The notes: generated from the sequence alone by a model not told the origin. DNA of 64,000 nt from Undaria pinnatifida (GCA_012845835.1 JABAKD010000019.1:12603344-12667343); one strand, 5' to 3'; shown: positions 32,034 through 43,267, numbered from the stretch's first letter. Numbers and translations: made by a program.

Positions 32034-32405
32034 ACGAGGGGGGGGGGGGCAAGCAGAGTTAGCGTAGCTAGCAGTTTTTCGATTTAAAACGGCACCCACA
32101 TTTTTTCGGGACCAAACTACTTGAAAATAGTGTGTTCATCTTTGTAGTTATGCAAGGGTTCTCGTACTGTATGATGGATTTTTTTTGTAGCGGGGGCATG
32201 CAGAGTTAGCTTAGTTTCGTAGCCGTTTTAGAACGGCACCCAATTTTTTGGGGACCAAGTTACTTGGAAATAGTGTATGTGATCATTTTTTCAGTTGTAC
32301 AAGCAAGGTCTACTATTGTGTGACGGCGTTTTTTGTGCGATATTTCCTGCTCCTCCTCCTCCTATCCATCGTCCGACCCCCCTCCTGTACATGCACGAGG
32401 AGTTT

Positions 32406-33045
32406 TACAGTAGGGGGGGTCCCCCAAAAAGGCGGTCTGAGTAAGGCGGGTGTCCCGATACAAGGCGGTCGAAATCGCTTGGCGTGACTGGGGAATAGCA
32501 CTACAGTACTCATGACCTGAAGTGAATGAGAGGCGGCTTGCCCCAACAAGGCGGTCACATTGCTCGCGCACACCAACCGCCTTACTGGGGGATAAGGCAT
32601 CTTCCCCCAATACGGCGGTCATATCGCTCTCGCACACCAACCGCCTTAACTGATGGATAAGGCGGCTTCCCCCTATAAGGCGGTCATATTGCTCTCGCAC
32701 ACCAACCGCCTTACTGGGGGATAAGGCGGCTTCCCCCTATAAGGCGTTCATACTGCTCTGGCACACCAACCGCCTTACTGGGGGATAAGGCAGCTTACCC
32801 AAATAAGGAGGTCATATTGCTCTCGCACACCAACCGCCTTAACTGGGGGATAAGGCCGCTTCCCCCTATAAGGCGGTCATATTGCTTTTGTACACCAACC
32901 GCCTTACTGGGGGATAAGGCGGCTTGCCCCAATAAGGCGGTCATATTGCTTTCGCACATCAACCGCCTTACTGGGGGATAACGCAGCTTCCCCCTATGAG
33001 GCGGTCATATTGCTCTGGCACACACCACCGCCTTACTCGAGACCC
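32406..33045. mobile_element. Pogo-like element with internal tandem array, AAGGCGGT variant
   Basis: The left end is TA followed by CAGTAGGGGGGGTCCCCC, then AAGGCGGT motifs and the core CGAAATCGCTTGGCGTGACT. From 32525 a ~64-bp unit (AAGGCGGTCATATTGCTC ... ACCAACCGCCTTACTGGG) is repeated about 8 times, so inverted AAGGCGGT/ACCGCCTT pairs recur in every unit. The element lies next to a GTGCTACGATAGAGG-type MITE. Confidence 0.55.
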
Positions 33046-33195
33046 ATGCCACGGTAGAGGGTGCACCACTGTTTTTCGGAGTTATCCTCAATTTTGGGAG
33101 CTTAAGACCTCTCCCAAAAACGGATTTGGAGAAAACCAAAAACTGCTGCTGCCGGATGAAAAATCCCATGGCCTAGCTAGGTACACAACGAGAAT

Positions 33196-33410
33196 CGCGT
33201 GCTATTCGAAGTGCTGGGCTGGTTGGTGGACACAGAGGCGCTTACGGTGACGGCGCCGCCACATAAGCGCCTCAAGCTGCGATTGCTTTTAGCGGAGTGG
33301 CCCCCGATTCGCACCTATGCTTCAGCGAAGCAGGTGTCGCAGCTGGTGGGTTTCCTCAATGCACATCTCTTTTGCCGTAAAAACGAAACAAGAATGGCCT
33401 ATTATTTTTT
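33196..33410 (+). mobile_element. Fossil fragment of a DIRS-like (tyrosine-recombinase) retroelement RT
   Basis: A short coding remnant has the sequence style (VLGWLVDTEALTVTAPPHKR) of the end of the reverse transcriptase of DIRS/Ngaro-type elements. It is a small broken piece with no termini or other domains. It lies inside a copy of the GTGCTACGATAGAGG-type MITE, where it replaces the middle of that element. Confidence 0.5.
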
Positions 33411-33431
33411 TTTCCCCCAACGATTTTGGGT

Positions 33432-33515
33432 TTAACCCCTTTACAACTGGAAACCCCTTTTTGGGGACAAAATTACTTGGACTTAGTATAGAGAGGGGTT
33501 CGGGGGCTCTAAAGC
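33432..33515. mobile_element. piggyBac-like MITE, right end eroded
   Basis: Begins TTAACCCCTTTACAACTGG and matches the family up to GGGGGCTCTAAAG; the last bases are lost. It is nested in a GTGCTACGATAGAGG-type MITE. Confidence 0.7.
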
Positions 33516-33829
33516 TCCGTCATTCAGGAACCATTTCAGACGAAAAAACTGCTACCTCTACGTCGGTGAAAAACAGGTGTGTCCACGGGGGGACATGCGT
33601 GCATTGCGCCGTCCGGTGGAACGACATGAATTCGTTATTTTCTCGAATTCCTGAATGATAAACCGCTCTTGACTCTTTGAACACTGCTGCTGCTGTCGTG
33701 CTAATGACACGTCGGGATTAATCGTGACAACGTTGAAACCAACCCAAAAAAAAAGTGTAGTTTCGAACCTCGCATAATATGGGCCGAAAATGTGTTGAAC
33801 TCATTCATGCACGCAATTAAGTAAACCCG

Positions 33830-33990
33830 TGCTTGGTGGCCGTAGGGTATGATTGATAGCACCCACTGGTGGATGGGGTCGCCGGCCCATGTCGTTCATG
33901 GAGAACATGTGCTTTTTTCTCTGTATCTGACGACTTGCCAGGTACAGTAAGTACTGGTATTCGATTATATGGTTGTAGAACGTTGTGTAC
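33830..33990 (-). CDS. Possible exon, unidentified
   Basis: An open minus-strand stretch reads YLLYLASRQIQRKKHMFSMN and then DMGRRPHPP. A possible acceptor (GAATACCAG) and donor (CCACCA/GTGGGT) flank it. Composition resembles the basic loops of the 7TM gene downstream, so it might be a more 5' exon of that gene, but phase continuity cannot be shown. Confidence 0.3.
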
Positions 33991-34765
33991 GAGACGGGGG
34001 GGATGACCCCCCACATTATTCAATTGGGTTAGATTGGGCTACAAAGGGCAGGGTTTAAGGCCGGGGTTGAATAAAATTCAGGGTGATTGCCAACAATTTT
34101 CTTCAAATAACCTGGCAAGTGCCAAGGCGCCCTCATTTCAACAGAACACCCGCGACTAATAAAATACATGTCACCCAGCTTGCAAAGTTGAGCGTGTCAA
34201 TGCTCTCGGAGTCTGTCTTGGCGAGCGCGTTGGCGTACGAGAAGTTGTGGTCGTCAAGTTTCCGTTTCCGCCAGCCGAGGTATCGGAGGAGCATAGAGTG
34301 GCGAGCCTGCGGTGGCCTGTCGCCGTCAAGCTTGTTCGGGCTCCACGCCACGCACCAGCAATGTGGCTTTTCGATCACGTCGGCTATCAGCATCCGCACC
34401 TTCAGCCGCAAGCGCGCACCCGGACGATCATAGAATTCCATCTTGTACCGCTGGAATCACGCCCAGGTCCTCTGCAGACGCCGCATTGTCTCGACGCTGA
34501 GCTCTCTATCTGCCCTAATAGCCCCGCCCAAGTACGCAACTTCGATCGGTTCTTTGTAAACCTGGCCGGCTGCAGCGACGGTCAACGACACCTTCCCCCC
34601 ATTTTTTTTTCTGCTGGCATATCACGTCCGTTTTAGCCTCCGAGACCGCAAGCGCGAACGCCGAGGACGCAGTGATGACCACCGTCATCATCCTCTCCAG
34701 CCTGCCTGGTAATCGCGATACGATGCCCGCATCGTCAGCGTACAGCATACCCCACCACTCCTGAG

Positions 34766-34852
34766 CCTCCTCCTCCTCCTCCTCCCCCTCCTCCTCCTCC
34801 TCCTCCTCCTCCTCCTCCTCCTCCTCCTCCTCCTCCTCCTCCTCCTCTTCCT
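34766..34852. repeat. (CTC)n microsatellite within the LINE
   Basis: CTCCTCCTCCTCC for ~87 bp; on the LINE's strand it reads as poly-Glu. Confidence 0.9.
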
Positions 34853-35094
34853 TTACTCCCCCCCGCCCGTCGACTTTGCCCGCCCATGGCTTGCCCTTCT
34901 TTTCCCCCTTATCATTATTTCGGTCGAGCAGCACCGTGTGGTCCATGATGGCTGCATCAGCCAGGAAGCGTTTCTCGGCCACGCGCAGTACCGCCGTGAA
35001 AACGTGTTGAACAGCATTGGCGCGAGCGCACACACCCTTGCCGAGGACCCTGCCTCACATCGAACTTTTCCGAGCACTCCCCCATCATCCAACC

Positions 35095-35137
35095 ACATGC
35101 ATGCATGCATGCATGCATGCATGCATGCATGCATGCT
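35095..35137. repeat. (CATG)n microsatellite within the LINE
   Basis: CATGCATGCATG for ~43 bp inside the RT coding region. Confidence 0.9.
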
Positions 35138-35805
35138 TGCATCCCGTCGTGGAATTGTGGCGAGCATTCTCGGTGGTACATCCAAACGAGCAAGGACAGA
35201 CAGCCCACAGAAGTGTTCGGTCGACGGAGTCATACGCTTTGGTAAGGTCGATGAACCACGGGTTCAAGGGGGTGTCCCTTCTTCCACGTCAGTTCCTGCA
35301 GGGGCGTCGTACTACGAACATCATGTCAACCGTCGATCGCTGGGGTCTAAACCCACACTCTTCCTCCGGCAAACTGTTAACGTCAACAGCATACGAACAT
35401 CCTCGCAATCTTGAGGAAACCCTCGGCGTGGCCTGCACCGTTCTACCAGGTACCGTCTAGCGATACTTCGATGTATGATGTTAGTTAAAAAATATCGGGC
35501 TGAATGCAAGCTTTCTTCGCACATCACTAAAACAGACCAATTCATATCAGCTCTCTCTATAGACTAGTTCAGGAAGCGTGGCACTTTCCGTGAGGCATCT
35601 TTCACCGGCCACTAACACACTGACCGGAGTAATACACCTGTTTCGGAAAAGGCAAGTAATACTACAAAAAAGACAGAACCAAAAGAGAGAGGGAAAACAC
35701 ATGGGACCAGGTACGTTTCGCGGTACGGCCGGCGCGGCTCCACCCCCGGGACTTGCAGCCAAACACCCCCCCCCCCCCAAGGAAACTCTTTTTTGATGAA
35801 AAAAA

Positions 35806-36060
35806 AAATGAAAAACGTAAGCTGTGAGTACGACCGATTGAATGGTTGAGACTCAACTTTGCAAGCTGCGTGGTACATCTATGTTTCGCTGATACACAGG
35901 CAGTAGTTGCACAAAATTTCACGGAAGGTCATTCGCGCCTGCTACGATGTATTTGATCCTCATGAAGATATAGGTCGGTGACCCCCCTGGATGTTGTCAG
36001 GGCCAACGGGAACTCCTGTAGACTAAACAATAAACTCGTTTTAGCCGTGGGAACAGTCAG
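35806..36060 (+). mobile_element. SINE-like hairpin element
   Basis: GTAAGCTGTGAGTACGACCG, CAACTTTGCAAGCTGCGTGG, then GATATAGGTCGGTGACCCCC and AACAATAAACTCGTTTTAG. Diverged but collinear with the long copies. Confidence 0.55.
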
Positions 36061-36580
36061 TCGGTGTCGCTTGCCGAGTTACTTGTAGGTAGCTATTACA
36101 AAAGGTGGGTATCATCATCGACCCTTGAATCGATTAAACTCGCAGCTAGCTGACGTATCATTTTTTTTTTTTTCTAGTACACACCCTGACCCCAAGTTCT
36201 TTAGATTTCAAGAGTTTTTTCTCAACTTGCGTTCCTCCCCCCCCCCTGACTAAAAAAAACTTGCACAAATATAAAAACCTCAAGTACGAAGTGTTTTCTC
36301 GATTTTTTTTTCTTTTCCCGGGTGCTTCCTGCTTTTGGTGCCTGCGTTCTACCGAACCACACAACAACGCAACGAAGGATACAAACCTGTTGTGCTACTG
36401 CTGCTGGTGTGATAGGAGCAGCGCAACAACATGGCAACGAACAAAAATAAAAAAGTTTCGGGGGGTGGCGTGTTTGCTCTTCTTGCATTATATTTTTCCG
36501 GTCCCGGCCTGGAGACCAAGCGACAACAGGCCACCAAGTTTTTCCGTCGCACTTATAGATTAACCCTGTAACAACGTGCT
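36060..36580. other. Unassigned sequence
   Basis: T-rich then mixed DNA with no feature that I can support. Confidence 0.5.
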
Positions 36581-36581
36581 G

Positions 36582-36768
36582 GGACTGGATTACAGTAGTA
36601 GTAGAGGTCGCTCATCAAGGCGGTGGTGCGCCCGAGCAATATGGCCGCCTTGTAGAGGGAAGGCGCCTTGTTCATTCTGGGTTGTTAGTACAGTTGCCCG
36701 GCCGCGCCAAGCGATTACGACCGCACTATATAGGGATAACCGCCTTATTTTGGGGGACCCATAATGAA
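36582..36768. mobile_element. Pogo-like element, mixed AAGGCGGT/TAGTGCGGT variant
   Basis: Carries AAGGCGGT, AAGGCGCC, CCGCCTT and CCGCACTATATAGGG motifs, the core CGCCAAGCGATTACGACC (inverted), and a right end of TTTTGGGGGACCCATA. Confidence 0.5.
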
Positions 36769-36814
36769 TCCTGCTGCAAGAAAAAAATGACTGAAAAAAC
36801 TAATGATTGCTTGT

Positions 36815-37262
36815 TGTTGTTCTCACATTAACTCGCATAACCAAGTCCGCAGTCACAGGACAAGCTCCAGTCACTCTGGAGCTGAGGAAAACCCGCAGAG
36901 GGAAAAACACAAACAACCCAAGGTGGTACACGCATATATCACAGCTGACGCAATTCATGCCTCCACCAGAAACATATAAAAGTGAAATTGGGAGTCAGCC
37001 TACGATGTGCCAGGTCCATACCGGTGCATATATATGTCTCTTTACTCGCGCCTGGAAAAACCGACTATAATACCGCTTGCCACCCAAGAAAGACTACCAC
37101 GTATATATTACACGTAGCATCTATCACTACGCATACGCACGACCGACGCAAGTCAATTGGGAAAAAGAAACAAAGAAAAGAAAAGAAGATAAAGAAAAGG
37201 AAAGAAAAGAGAAGAAAGCGAAAAAAAAACTAAATAAAAAGGAAAGTTACTACGTGTGGTTG
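36815..37262 (-). mobile_element. (AAC)n-tailed family, long inverted copy
   Basis: Inverted: tail at 36815 (GTTGTTGTTC...), then CAGTCACTCTGGAGCTGAGG, CAATTCATGCCTCCACCAGA, and the purine-rich counterpart of the 5' tract up to 37260. Confidence 0.55.
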
Positions 37263-37459
37263 GCTGTGAGTCGGCAACATTTCAAGATTAAAGAACTGTT
37301 CGGTAAGCGCCGTAAGCCAACTAGCTGACTCTAGTCGGCAAGTCGGCTGGTGAAACCAGCTGAATGAAGCGACTCACCGTCAGGCGAGCCAAGTTGCCCC
37401 ACCCCGGCAGAGGAGTGCCTGCCCAAGAAAACAACAAAAAATCCATCCCGCATGAACCT

Positions 37460-37727
37460 CTTTAGGACTGCAGTCCCAATTCGGGGACAAATCACTTGAA
37501 AATAGACGCGGGTATAGTCTTCTGTACACCGCATTACTACAGAGCACTCCTTCGTACAAGTATGGAACACACGAAAGAGCCTGGTTCGCTGGGGTAAGTA
37601 AGGGATGTGTCCTATAAATGTCCTGTTCACGGATTTGCACCTACCTGGAAACAACTATATTTTAACAACTTTGCTTGCAGTTAGTAAAGGGAGGGGTTTT
37701 GGGGGGCTCCAAAGGGACTAAATAGCG
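37460..37727. mobile_element. Degenerate piggyBac-like MITE pieces
   Basis: Family-like fragments (CAATTCGGGGACAAATCACTTG near 37475 and TTAGTAAAGGGAGGGG near 37680) are separated by unrelated sequence. This is probably one disrupted copy. Confidence 0.35.
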
Positions 37728-38094
37728 GCAATGCAAGGAGCTGTGCGATATACTATACGCGTGTATCATCGGTCACAGCATGACGATACCCGTGCTACTC
37801 CACGATCTTCCTCCACACGCATGGCGTTGTTTTTCAACATGAATTCTTCTAAAATGAACACGTCAGCTGTGAGTTCGATAAATTTAGGATCGATACTCGC
37901 ACACATCTTCGCAAGCTGTGTCGTACGCCGCCGGCCACTCGTTCGTCCTACAGATAGATACTGCCTGTGGGGGTCAATGAACTTTAACAGCAACTTGTAA
38001 TAATGTTAGCTACTATTAATACGCGTACTTCATCCCAAGCTTTCAAGTTGTGTGTTTGGTCAGTGTTCACAGCAATATCTTCATCTTATTTATT

Positions 38095-38300
38095 TTCATC
38101 CTCCGGCGGATGGGGGAAAATAAAATTAAGCTCACCACACTTCCACGTATCTTCATACAACACGTCGTGTGTCGACTTAACTCAATTGCCATCGCAATCC
38201 AGCTGGTTTTCTGTCGTGTCCTCCGGTTCCCACCATAGCGATAGCGTGAGCTGTTCCTATCGGCGGGCCTCGTTTCTACCCCGGCAGCGCAAGCTGCCAC
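38095..38300 (-). mobile_element. SINE-like element with GCCGGAGGAT 3' end
   Basis: Collinear with the 40310 copy: GCTCACGCTATCGCTATGG, GTCGACACACGACGTG, GGAAGTGTGGTGAGCTTAAT, CCCATCCGCCGGAGGATG, then an AAATAA tail. Confidence 0.6.
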
Positions 38301-39788
38301 TGTATACAGATGCGTGAGTATGTCGACCCGGCCTTAAATACATACCAGGTACTACAGCAGTGTAGTAAAACATTATCATCGTTGCCCTCCGACAATACGA
38401 CCTCGAATAGCGTAGATGTCGTCCCGATATAAATATCGATTTCGTCGCTTGCTGCGTCGCTGTCCCTGGGCCTCAACAACAGGGCTAGGTGATTTATTAG
38501 TGCTTCTGGTGCATCCTACTGGTAACGTGGTACTGGTGAGCCTACTCTGTATACTATAAATATCAATAAATACCAGGTACATGCATGACATCAATGCTGC
38601 AATGTTTGCACTTCGTATTATTCTATATTAAGGGAGAACATAATAATCAGTAGGCATCATTCGACGCGAGTCGACGAGCGGGAAGAAAATACTGAATTAT
38701 TCTCGCGATAGAATCGAAGACATGTACCGTAGTGGGGAGGGGGGAGAAAGGCCTGCTTACGAGTGACTCCGAATCTGATATACGTCTAGGGAGGGCGAAG
38801 GAGAAATAAAAAGCGCGAAAATAATGGCTGCCATGAATAGCAAAAACAGTGGAGCATAATATATAAATAAATTAGCAAAAACAGTGGAGCATAATATATA
38901 TATAGGTTTTTGTGCGCACCGAGCGTCCTGATTACTATATAATAGTCCTCCGTCATGCGAGTATATCCTACTTAGCAAAAACAAAACGAGCGAAAACGAC
39001 GAAATACCGCGAGCAGTGGAAACAATGCCGTACAAACACGCAAAATATAACACACACGCACCCTTCGGACGAATTTCCGGGCTGATTTCCTCGACAACCG
39101 GGGGGGGGGGAACGGGGAAGAGGGCAACAACAAACAAACGCCGACCGACACGTAAAATTGCCACTATCTCGACAAGACCTTTCCTAAAGCCGCCATCATT
39201 TTCTTCGCTGTGCCCCCCCCCCCCGCCCCCCTAGCTTTGGAGAAAACCTTCTCGGCATTTCGTTTCATGGGGTGTTTACTGTCTTGCGCGATATATGGCA
39301 ATGCACCCTTAAAAAATAACCTTGGCATGTAGGCGCATCGATCGGCGACCTCCTACTCAGTGCCAGATTCCAAATCGCGCACACCCTCACGTTAGAGTCC
39401 CGTACTCCAGCTCTATAATCCCTGTCTCTCACCCCTTCGTCTCTGTCTCTTGCCTCTCCACGTCAACCAACTGAACCCGCACCAACGTCATGGCCGCCTT
39501 CGCCATCCGCTATTTTTCACATGCCTGCCACCAAATCGACAATCCAGCATCTCTCCACAAACTCCAGATTCACTCCGTCTAATCTTGAAAATTCCACATT
39601 TTCGCCGTTCATTTTCTTCGCCGTTTGTACCCCTCCCACTCTTTACATAAAATGGCCTCGGTTTTCCGTCCCAGGAGGGCGGGCGGTCGGTTATCCAAAG
39701 TGCTATACGGCAGTTAGGCACTGAACCGAAGAACGTTTCAGGTAAAAAAAAACGAAGGCAGGGAGGGAGGGTTCCAGAAATCCATGTA

Positions 39789-40072
39789 CCGGGGACGCAT
39801 GCTACGGCGGAGGCAGCAGTTTTCGTCTGAAATGGTTTCTGAATCACGGGGCTCCTTAACCTGGGCAAAATCGTCGGAAAAAAAAATACACAATGGGCCA
39901 TTTTTGTTGCATGATTTTCTCGTTGTGTACCTAGGCCATGGGATTTTTCACTCGGTAGCAGCTTAATTTTGTCTCCAAATCAGTTCTCGGGGGAGGTCTT
40001 CAGCTCCCGAATTGAGGAGTAGTATTAGAAAAAAAGTGGTGCACCTCTATTATCGTAGCACGCGTCCGGGGG
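39789..40072 (+). mobile_element. MITE of ~280 bp with GTGCTACG-type inverted ends
   Basis: The left end (CCGGGGACGCATGCTACGGC) is the inverse of the right end (ATCGTAGCACGCGTCCGGGG), ~25 bp with few mismatches. Internal landmarks are GGGCTCCTTAACC, TTGTGTACCTAGGCCATGGG and GAGGTCTTCAGCTCCCGAA. It has no ORF. The superfamily is not determined, as a clear target duplication is not visible. Confidence 0.7.
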
Positions 40073-40309
40073 AGAAAGGGCGACTTGCTATGGTATTGCC
40101 CAGGGAGTCTACCAAAGGCTTAGGATCTACAGCAGGACGCTGGACGCGGACAAGGGATAAAACGGTTTTGCTCCTGCCTTTGAAGGCGCCTGTGCACAGG
40201 AAAAGGGGGAGGACGCAATCGGGTCTTGCTAATTTTCATCCACCTCGTAGCTTCAGCTCTTCCCTTGACCCAGGGAAGCAATCGGGTTTTGCTTCTTTTT
40301 TTCTTCTTT

Positions 40310-40505
40310 TATTCTCCGGCGTATGAGGAAACATAAAGCTTAAGCTTACCACACTTCGACGTATTTTCATACGCGTCGTGTGTCGATTTAACTCAGTTGC
40401 TTTCGCAACCCAACGCTAGCTGGCGCACCCTTCGGATCACACTTTAGCGATACCGTGAGCTGACCCTATCAGTGGTCCTCGCTACAACCCAGGCAGCGCA
40501 AACAA
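40310..40505 (-). mobile_element. SINE-like element with GCCGGAGAAT 3' end
   Basis: In the minus sense: GCGCTGCCTGGGTTGTAGC, CAGCTCACGGTATCGCTAA, GCAACTGAGTTAAATCGACA, CACGACGCGTATGAAAATAC, AAGTGTGGTAAGCTTAAGC, CATACGCCGGAGAAT. It is repeated at several sites and other copies have A-rich 3' ends, hence the SINE-like label. No convincing pol III boxes. Confidence 0.55.
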
Positions 40506-40859
40506 AAAAAATCGGGTTTTGCTGACGAGTATTTTGCATCCACCTCGTAGCTTCAGCTCTTCCCTTGACCCGCGGGGAATAACGATACAAAGCTCTTCTC
40601 TACGGATACACAAGTGAGCGAACATTGTGGAGCCGGCTTAGCAAAGAGGCTTTCAAGGAGTTTTACCTGCGTCCGTAGTAGCCACTCACCGTTTACCGCA
40701 TAGTACGGAAGATAACACATCCCCCAGGACCATTTACCGTATAAATAATACGAAGATCAGATAACACACCCCCTAGGAATTTTGCCCCGCCGATGTTTTC
40801 GATGGCAAGGGGGGGGGGCACATACAATGGCATCTGTTTGTGGCGTTGGAAACATTTCG

Positions 40860-41265
40860 TCGTCCATGTTTTTCCTTCCATAGACAAGATGTGTCCTCCC
40901 ATCTATTAGGCGAGATATTTCCTTCCATAGACAAGATATGTCCTTGCATGGACGAGATGTACAAGTATCTTTCCATAAACAAGATATGTCCTTGCATAGA
41001 CCACACGTTTCTTTCCATAGACAAGATATGCCCTGTCATAGACGAGATATTTCCTTCCATAATAGACATTTCCTTCCATAGACAAGATATGTCCTTGCAT
41101 TGACGTGATATTTCCTTCCATAGTAGACGAGATATTTCCTTCCACAGATAAGATATGTCCTTCCATAGTAGACGAGATATTTCCTTCCATAGCAGACGAG
41201 ATATTTCCTTCCACAGACAAGATATTCCTTCCATAGACAAGATATTACCTTTCATAGACGAGGTA
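40860..41265. repeat. Minisatellite, ~21/42-bp unit
   Basis: ATTTCCTTCCATAGACAAGA and TATGTCCTTGCATAGACGAG alternate about 18 times. The long frames through it are a by-product. Confidence 0.85.
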
Positions 41266-41694
41266 TATTATAAAAATTAAAATACACTCCAGCTGTGAGA
41301 TCGAATATTTTGTCGAAACTCATATTGTTGCAAGCTGTGTGTGATACTCCGATCTATATATGATACGTCTGCTTCTGGGTAGATGGCCGGTGCTGAGTGA
41401 TGATGGCCACACACAGCAGTAGTATTAGTACATGACAACGCATTTGTGCTCGCGATTCGTCATTAAAATATTGTTCCGCAGCAAGCGAAAAAGCGAAAAC
41501 AGGAAACAGGAAACACACACTGAAAAAAGTAACAAGAGTTCCATTAGCTGGCACTATTGTACGTACTTGTACTTGTTGTGCTCGAAACGACCGATCCATG
41601 GTTATTTTGATCGGTTGATGTGTCAGATACGTTCAGCAAAACCACGGACTGAGCTCCAATCAACGCCGACAGCAGTGTGCTCGGTCGGTGGGTA

Positions 41695-41784
41695 TTAACC
41701 CCTTTAGAGCCCCCGAACCCCTCCCTATCCTAAATCCAAGTAATTTTGTCCTCAAAAACGGGTTTCCAGTTGTAAAGGGGTTAA
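41695..41784. mobile_element. piggyBac-like MITE, 90 bp
   Basis: Starts and ends with TTAA. The inverted ends are TTAACCCCTTTA and TAAAGGGGTTAA, 12/12 matching. Between them are GAGCCCCCGAACCCCTCCC and CAAAAACGGGTTTCCAGTTG. TTAA target duplication and a CCC start are hallmarks of piggyBac elements. It is the best-preserved copy. Confidence 0.8.
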
Positions 41785-42221
41785 GTCTACTACTAGTGGT
41801 TATGACGCTGCACACCTAACAAGCGTGAACCTCACCGTTTACCCAAGGGTTGAAGTCCATGGCGCTGCCTGCACCTGACTGCAGAAAAGTAGTATTAGAA
41901 CAAGAGCAGTAATATTGTAGACGTAGTAGCAGCAGTATCAAGTGCACTACTTGTAGTAGCAGCACTAGCAGCAGTATAGTAGTGCGCAGTGGTGGTGATG
42001 GTATTTTTTCTGTCGATTCGGGTTCGTTCGTTCGCGCGTTCATCGTCAGACCACAAAACCAACAAAAAAACCCGAAACACCGCCGTGTGAAGAAGGTTCT
42101 ATTCGGTAACTCGGGTTCCTTACAGTCAATAGTAGTCATACAGTACTCTCTCCGCCCGTTGGCTACCACATTGTTGTATCATACATACGATACACGATAG
42201 ACAAGGTAGGCTCACCCTGCT

Positions 42222-42345
42222 ATTGTTCTTCTCTCATCAACTTGCATAATCAAGTCCGTGTTCACAGGACAGGCTCCAGTCACTCTGAATTTCTGGAGTT
42301 GAACAACACCCAAGGAAAAGGATACAGAATACGCAAGGTAGGCCC
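42222..42345 (-). mobile_element. (AAC)n-tailed family, short copy
   Basis: CATAATCAAGTCCGTGTTCA, AGGCTCCAGTCACTCTGAAT and CACCCAAGGAAAAG match the 3' third of the family. Confidence 0.45.
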
Positions 42346-42799
42346 ACCCTGTAGACTAAACCATTAACATTTTTTTTCGAACATGTACATGTTTATTGGG
42401 ACCTAGGTACACTGACCTCGTACCTACAGTAAGAACGATTGACCTAAGCACGACAAGGGCGGCGGGCGTGGTCAATCGCCCAGAAAAAGCGTGAGGTGTA
42501 CATACATTACATTCAACACTCGATGAAAAATCGACGAGCATTGGGATTGCTGAACCCTATGCGCGATAAAAGTTGAAGGCAAGAATCGGCGGGCAAGAAG
42601 GGACGACACCTATGACCACGGCTTATCCATAAGCTGGAAAGCAGATGTGTGAGGGGGAAAAAAACACACACACATCACAACTATCACCATACCACGCCTA
42701 GTATTCGAGTAGTGTTATCTCTCTCCGTCCGCTGCCAATGTATTAGTCGTACATATATACAGCATAGGCACAGCAGTAGGTGGCCCCTTCTAAGGCACC

Positions 42800-43070
42800 A
42801 AAACTTGTCGGGGAGTCAGGGTCCCTTATTATACCGATTTAAGAGCACCCGAGTTAAGCGCATTCGGGAGATAAGAGCGACCACCTCGGCATGTCCCGCC
42901 GTAAAAAAGGCTACATATATTCCCAGTCCAGATAAGAGCGCTTTGCGGTAAAGAGCGCATGTATCAGCGTGTCACGGGGCGCTCTTAAATCGGAGGACCC
43001 CCTCCAACGCCGATTTTCCCAATCTAGGGGTTCCTTAAACGGGGCTGTATACCTCCCGTATGAACCTTCT
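42800..43070. mobile_element. Pogo-like element, TTAAGAGCGC variant
   Basis: CAGGGTCCCTTATTATACCG and AATCGGAGGACCCCCTCC bracket repeated TAAGAGCGC motifs in both orientations. This is the same layout as the other copies with a different iterated word. Confidence 0.45.
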
Positions 43071-43267
43071 AGGGGCCCAGGAACGTACACGAAGTATCGC
43101 CCCAAAAGCGACAAGGGCGGCGTTATCGACCGCCTGGAAAAAGCGTGAGGCATTCTTGCAAAAAAATATCAGCACTTTTTCCCCGTGTTGGTACATATCT
43201 CTCTCCGCTGGGCTTGAGCTTTGGACGCACTCTCCCCTCCCCCAGAACCTTGGGTTTCTTTTTTCGT

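Larger units (their letters stand above)
33045..33570 (-). mobile_element. MITE, GTGCTACG family, enlarged by a retroelement fragment and a nested MITE
   Basis: Both ends of the family are recognisable: TAGAGGGTGCACCACTG at 33051, and GACGAAAAAACTGCTACCTC at 33540. The middle carries the DIRS-like fossil (33196-33410) and a piggyBac-like MITE (33432-33515). Confidence 0.6.
34083..35450 (-). mobile_element. LINE fragment, reverse-transcriptase region
   Basis: Going down the minus strand: fingers/palm motifs (EECGFRPQRSTVDMM, then FIDLTKAYDSVDR), ARLDVPPRML, RQGCVLAP-like and LFNTF, the catalytic LYADDAGIVSRLPG, SEAKTDVI, and the downstream region KVRML...SPNK...HSMLLRYLGWRKRK. That order is typical of a non-LTR (LINE) RT. 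The pieces are in several frames. A CATG microsatellite (35095-35137) and a (CTC)n tract (34766-34852) have expanded inside the coding part. No endonuclease domain or intact ends are seen. The same family as the fragment at 58190. Confidence 0.82.

Noticed and set aside
39490-39700. Minus-strand frame (KSGRGTNGEENERRK and following)
   Set aside because: About 60 codons with no start, splice site or known motif; overlaps equally good frames on the other strand.
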